Assembly: GCA_000997105.1 (NCBI GenBank)
Contig: LCEJ01000055.1
Location: forward strand, 1 to 5,968
Direction: 5' to 3'
Length of the DNA stretch: 5,968 nucleotides
From: Candidatus Daviesbacteria bacterium GW2011_GWA2_42_7
GTDB lineage: Bacteria; Patescibacteriota; Microgenomatia; Daviesbacterales; UBA10151
The notes beneath the pieces are model-generated. The model ran no database searches, was not told the origin of the DNA, and was given only the letters and a program-made list of their open reading frames with translations. Below are positions 4,649 through 5,968 of the stretch, piece after piece. How positions within the stretch are numbered: the stretch's first letter is position 1; every line of letters begins with the position of its first letter. Both the position numbers and the translations under genes were made by a program.

Positions 4649-5053
4649 TTATCCGGCCAACTCAGCTTTAATTTTTCCAGCATTTTCCTGCAAATTCTCA
4701 GATGTTGCTTGCTTGGCCCTCTCAAAAGTCAGGTCACCTTCGTTATTGATAGGGATTAAACTAATATGGACATGGGGAACTTCCTGTCCTGCAACCATAA
4801 TACCTATTTTCCCGCTAAGGGGGTTAAAAACCTTCTTTAAAGCCTCTGCAATGGGTTTACAGACAACAAATAGCTCTCCCAGCTGAGATTCTTCCATGTC
4901 AAAAACATAATCAATATGTTTTTTAGGTATAACCAGTGTGTGCCCGGGGTTAATAGGTTCAATAGAAAGGAAGGCCAGGAAGTTTTCATCCTCCCAGACC
5001 TTAAAGCTAGGAACCTCCCCCCTGATGATCTTGCAAAATATACAATCTTCCAT
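4649..5053 (-). CDS. HIT-family nucleotide hydrolase/transferase
   Basis: This 134-residue protein has typical HINT/PKCI-branch length. HIT proteins act in the cytoplasm on nucleoside phosphoramidates or dinucleoside polyphosphates. CIFC (4-7) at the start is the usual first half of the zinc site, and INPGHTLVIPKKH (34-46) is the conserved strand and loop. The signature is VPHVHISLIP (92-101). H94 and the nucleophile position H96 are present, but the third His of the HxHxH triad is Ser (S98). The C-terminal 25 residues form a charged helix. The ATG at 5053 is only 18 bp from the divergent acylphosphatase ATG, so both transcripts must have extremely short leaders or start elsewhere. No Shine-Dalgarno is evident. 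Family assignment is firm; the substrate is not. Confidence 0.92.
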   Translation of the reverse strand: MEDCIFCKIIRGEVPSFKVWEDENFLAFLSIEPINPGHTLVIPKKHIDYVFDMEESQLGELFVVCKPIAEALKKVFNPLSGKIGIMVAGQEVPHVHISLIPINNEGDLTFERAKQATSENLQENAGKIKAELAG

Positions 5054-5071
5054 TAATGTATTCTAATCCAA

Positions 5072-5341
5072 ATGCTCAAACATATAAATATCAAAATTTA
5101 CGGCAATGTCCAAGGAGTAGGGTTCAGGCAGGCAATTAAGGCAAAAGCTGATAGCTTAAATATTACAGGTTATACAAGGAACATTCCCAACGGCTCAGTT
5201 TATGTGGAATCTGAAGGGGAAGAGGGAAACCTAAACAAGTTAGTTGAGTGGTGTAATGACGGGCCTGAAACAGCAGAGGTGGACTCGGTTAAAGTAGAAG
5301 ATGGGCAGATCAAGGAATTCGACGACTTCAAAGCCCTTTAA
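5072..5341 (+). CDS. acyP: Acylphosphatase
   Basis: This small cytoplasmic enzyme hydrolyses carboxyl-phosphate bonds such as acetyl or carbamoyl phosphate. The whole 89-residue protein is the single ferredoxin-like domain, which is normal length. The phosphate-binding loop GNVQGVGFR (11-19) supplies catalytic R19, and GYTRNIPNGSV (33-43) supplies catalytic N37, both as expected for the family. The start at 5072 places beta-1 (HINIKIYG) correctly; no Shine-Dalgarno is seen in the 18-bp divergent gap to the HIT gene. Its last 14 bases overlap the 3' end of the convergent NUDIX gene, with TTCAAAGCCCTTTAA read on both strands. Confidence 0.95.
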   Translation: MLKHINIKIYGNVQGVGFRQAIKAKADSLNITGYTRNIPNGSVYVESEGEEGNLNKLVEWCNDGPETAEVDSVKVEDGQIKEFDDFKAL

Positions 5342-5789
5342 ACCCCAGGGTATTTTTTAAAAATATTGCTTGCTCTTCCACCATACCCTCGGGAATTGCA
5401 TTAAAGATCTCCAGTTCATGACCCTGGACACCGCCCTGCATCTTTCCACCCTGATAATGAGTTAAAAAGGCTATACTGACACTCTCCCCACTGGCTTCAT
5501 TACCAAAACTTTTGATGCCAGTTTTAAAAAACTCCATATAGCCAAGCAGTTTTTCGATCGAAACTTTAATATTAAGCTCTTCTTTTGCAATCCTATGAAT
5601 AGTATCCTCAAGAGACTCTCCCAAAAGGACAGTCCCGCCCGGAAAATGCCATTTTCCTAAAGAGGGCTCTATTGCCCGTTTTATTAAGACAATCCCATTA
5701 TCTTTTTGGACAATTAGATCTACACAAAGCCTGGGAACTTTGGAATAAATTGATTTAAACTCTTCAAAAGGAAGTCTTTTAAGATTCAT
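5328..5789 (-). CDS. NUDIX hydrolase, GDP-mannose mannosyl hydrolase-like
   Basis: This 153-residue single-domain NUDIX protein probably hydrolyses a nucleoside diphosphate-linked substrate in the cytoplasm. The Nudix box begins at G52: GTVLLGE (52-58), then R66-I67 and EE (70-71) before LNI. The Glu that normally follows Arg in the 'REUxEE' motif is Ile. That departure is characteristic of the GDP-mannose mannosyl hydrolase (GDPMH) branch, whose box reads R-[IL]-xxxEL. The upstream context LIKRAIEPSLGKWHFPGG (35-52) and downstream LGYMEFF also suit that branch. The substrate could be a GDP-sugar used in surface glycan synthesis, but this is inference. The start at ATG 5789 has no clear ribosome site. 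It ends convergently with acyP, overlapping by 14 bp. Confidence 0.9.
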   Translation of the reverse strand: MNLKRLPFEEFKSIYSKVPRLCVDLIVQKDNGIVLIKRAIEPSLGKWHFPGGTVLLGESLEDTIHRIAKEELNIKVSIEKLLGYMEFFKTGIKSFGNEASGESVSIAFLTHYQGGKMQGGVQGHELEIFNAIPEGMVEEQAIFLKNTLGFKGL

Positions 5790-5817
5790 AAGCGAAGGTT
5801 ACAATATTAGAACTGCA

Positions 5818-5968
5818 TTATTCCGGTACAAGTTCATTATTGCTAACTTCTAATATAATTATTTTATTAAAATTATTTAATTTATATAATTTTTTAATTG
5901 AATTGCATTCATTTATATTATTTGAATTTATAAATGTATATAATATATTTTCATCCATATCTATAATA
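5818..5968 (-). CDS. Partial unrecognised gene, possible leucine-rich-repeat C-terminus
   Basis: A frame open from the window edge to a TAA at 5818-5820 gives 49 codons and no start is required inside the window, although an ATG lies at 5958. The end reads IKKLYKLNNFNKIIILEVSN, then NELVPE. The spacing of Leu/Ile and the final LEVSNNELVP resemble a leucine-rich-repeat unit (LxLSNNxLxxLP). About 90% of bases from 5850 on are A or T, where random sequence would meet stops often, so a 49-codon frame is suggestive. Codon use (AAT, ATA, TTA, AAA) is unlike all neighbours. It is truncated at the 5' side. Function is unknown and it may still be a chance frame. Confidence 0.45.
   Translation of the reverse strand, partial: IIDMDENILYTFINSNNINECNSIKKLYKLNNFNKIIILEVSNNELVPE
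5850..5968. other. Extreme AT-rich tract at right edge
   Basis: About ten G or C bases occur in these roughly 120 bp, whereas the rest of the window is of ordinary moderate GC. The change is abrupt, starting about 60 bp upstream of the NUDIX start codon. It overlaps the partial minus-strand frame. Possible explanations are foreign DNA, a gene of unusual composition, an origin-like or promoter-rich tract, or a misjoined assembly end. Confidence 0.7.

Overview
The window reads like a chromosomal piece of a Candidate Phyla Radiation (Patescibacteria) bacterium, most likely in or near Microgenomates. This is a judgement from recalled protein style, not a search. The clues are a secreted glycoside-hydrolase-like protein with a trailing Ig-like domain, a small protein directly ahead of a DinB polymerase, a compact single-TM sortase, very small single-domain enzymes, weak or absent Shine-Dalgarno sites, and tRNAs without an encoded CCA. 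UGA is used as a normal stop (sortase, NUDIX), so this is not a UGA=Gly lineage. No metabolic or mobile-element operon is present.

Layout. 1-265 has no gene but holds two palindromic elements: a REP-like double hairpin (47-111) and a 62-bp centred imperfect palindrome (194-255). 266-1918/1969 (minus) encodes a secreted GH-A-like barrel protein that appears to lack its nucleophile segment. 1917-3562 (plus) holds a small DinB-associated protein and then dinB, separated only by a nested inverted repeat that runs up to the dinB start codon. dinB carries three different palindromic repeat insertions, all in frame. 3551-4628 holds tRNA-Gly(UCC) and tRNA-Arg(UCU), both plus, with a convergent sortase gene between them. 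Each tRNA is preceded by a truncated copy of its own first ~20 nt, folded into a hairpin with a tailored complementary arm. 4649-5789 holds a HIT protein (minus), acylphosphatase (plus) and a GDPMH-like NUDIX hydrolase (minus), packed with an 18-bp divergent gap and a 14-bp convergent overlap. From about 5850 the sequence becomes about 90% AT and contains the open 3' end of an unrecognised, possibly leucine-rich-repeat, gene running off the window.

The genes form no single pathway: translesion synthesis (dinB and its small neighbour), cell-surface functions (sortase, secreted GH-like protein), translation (two tRNAs) and nucleotide or phosphate housekeeping (HIT, NUDIX, acylphosphatase). The unifying theme is repeat invasion. 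Short palindromic elements sit in intergenic DNA, inside a coding gene without breaking it, and against tRNA genes. The two most unusual observations are the matched tRNA 5'-half hairpins and the triple in-frame palindrome load of dinB.
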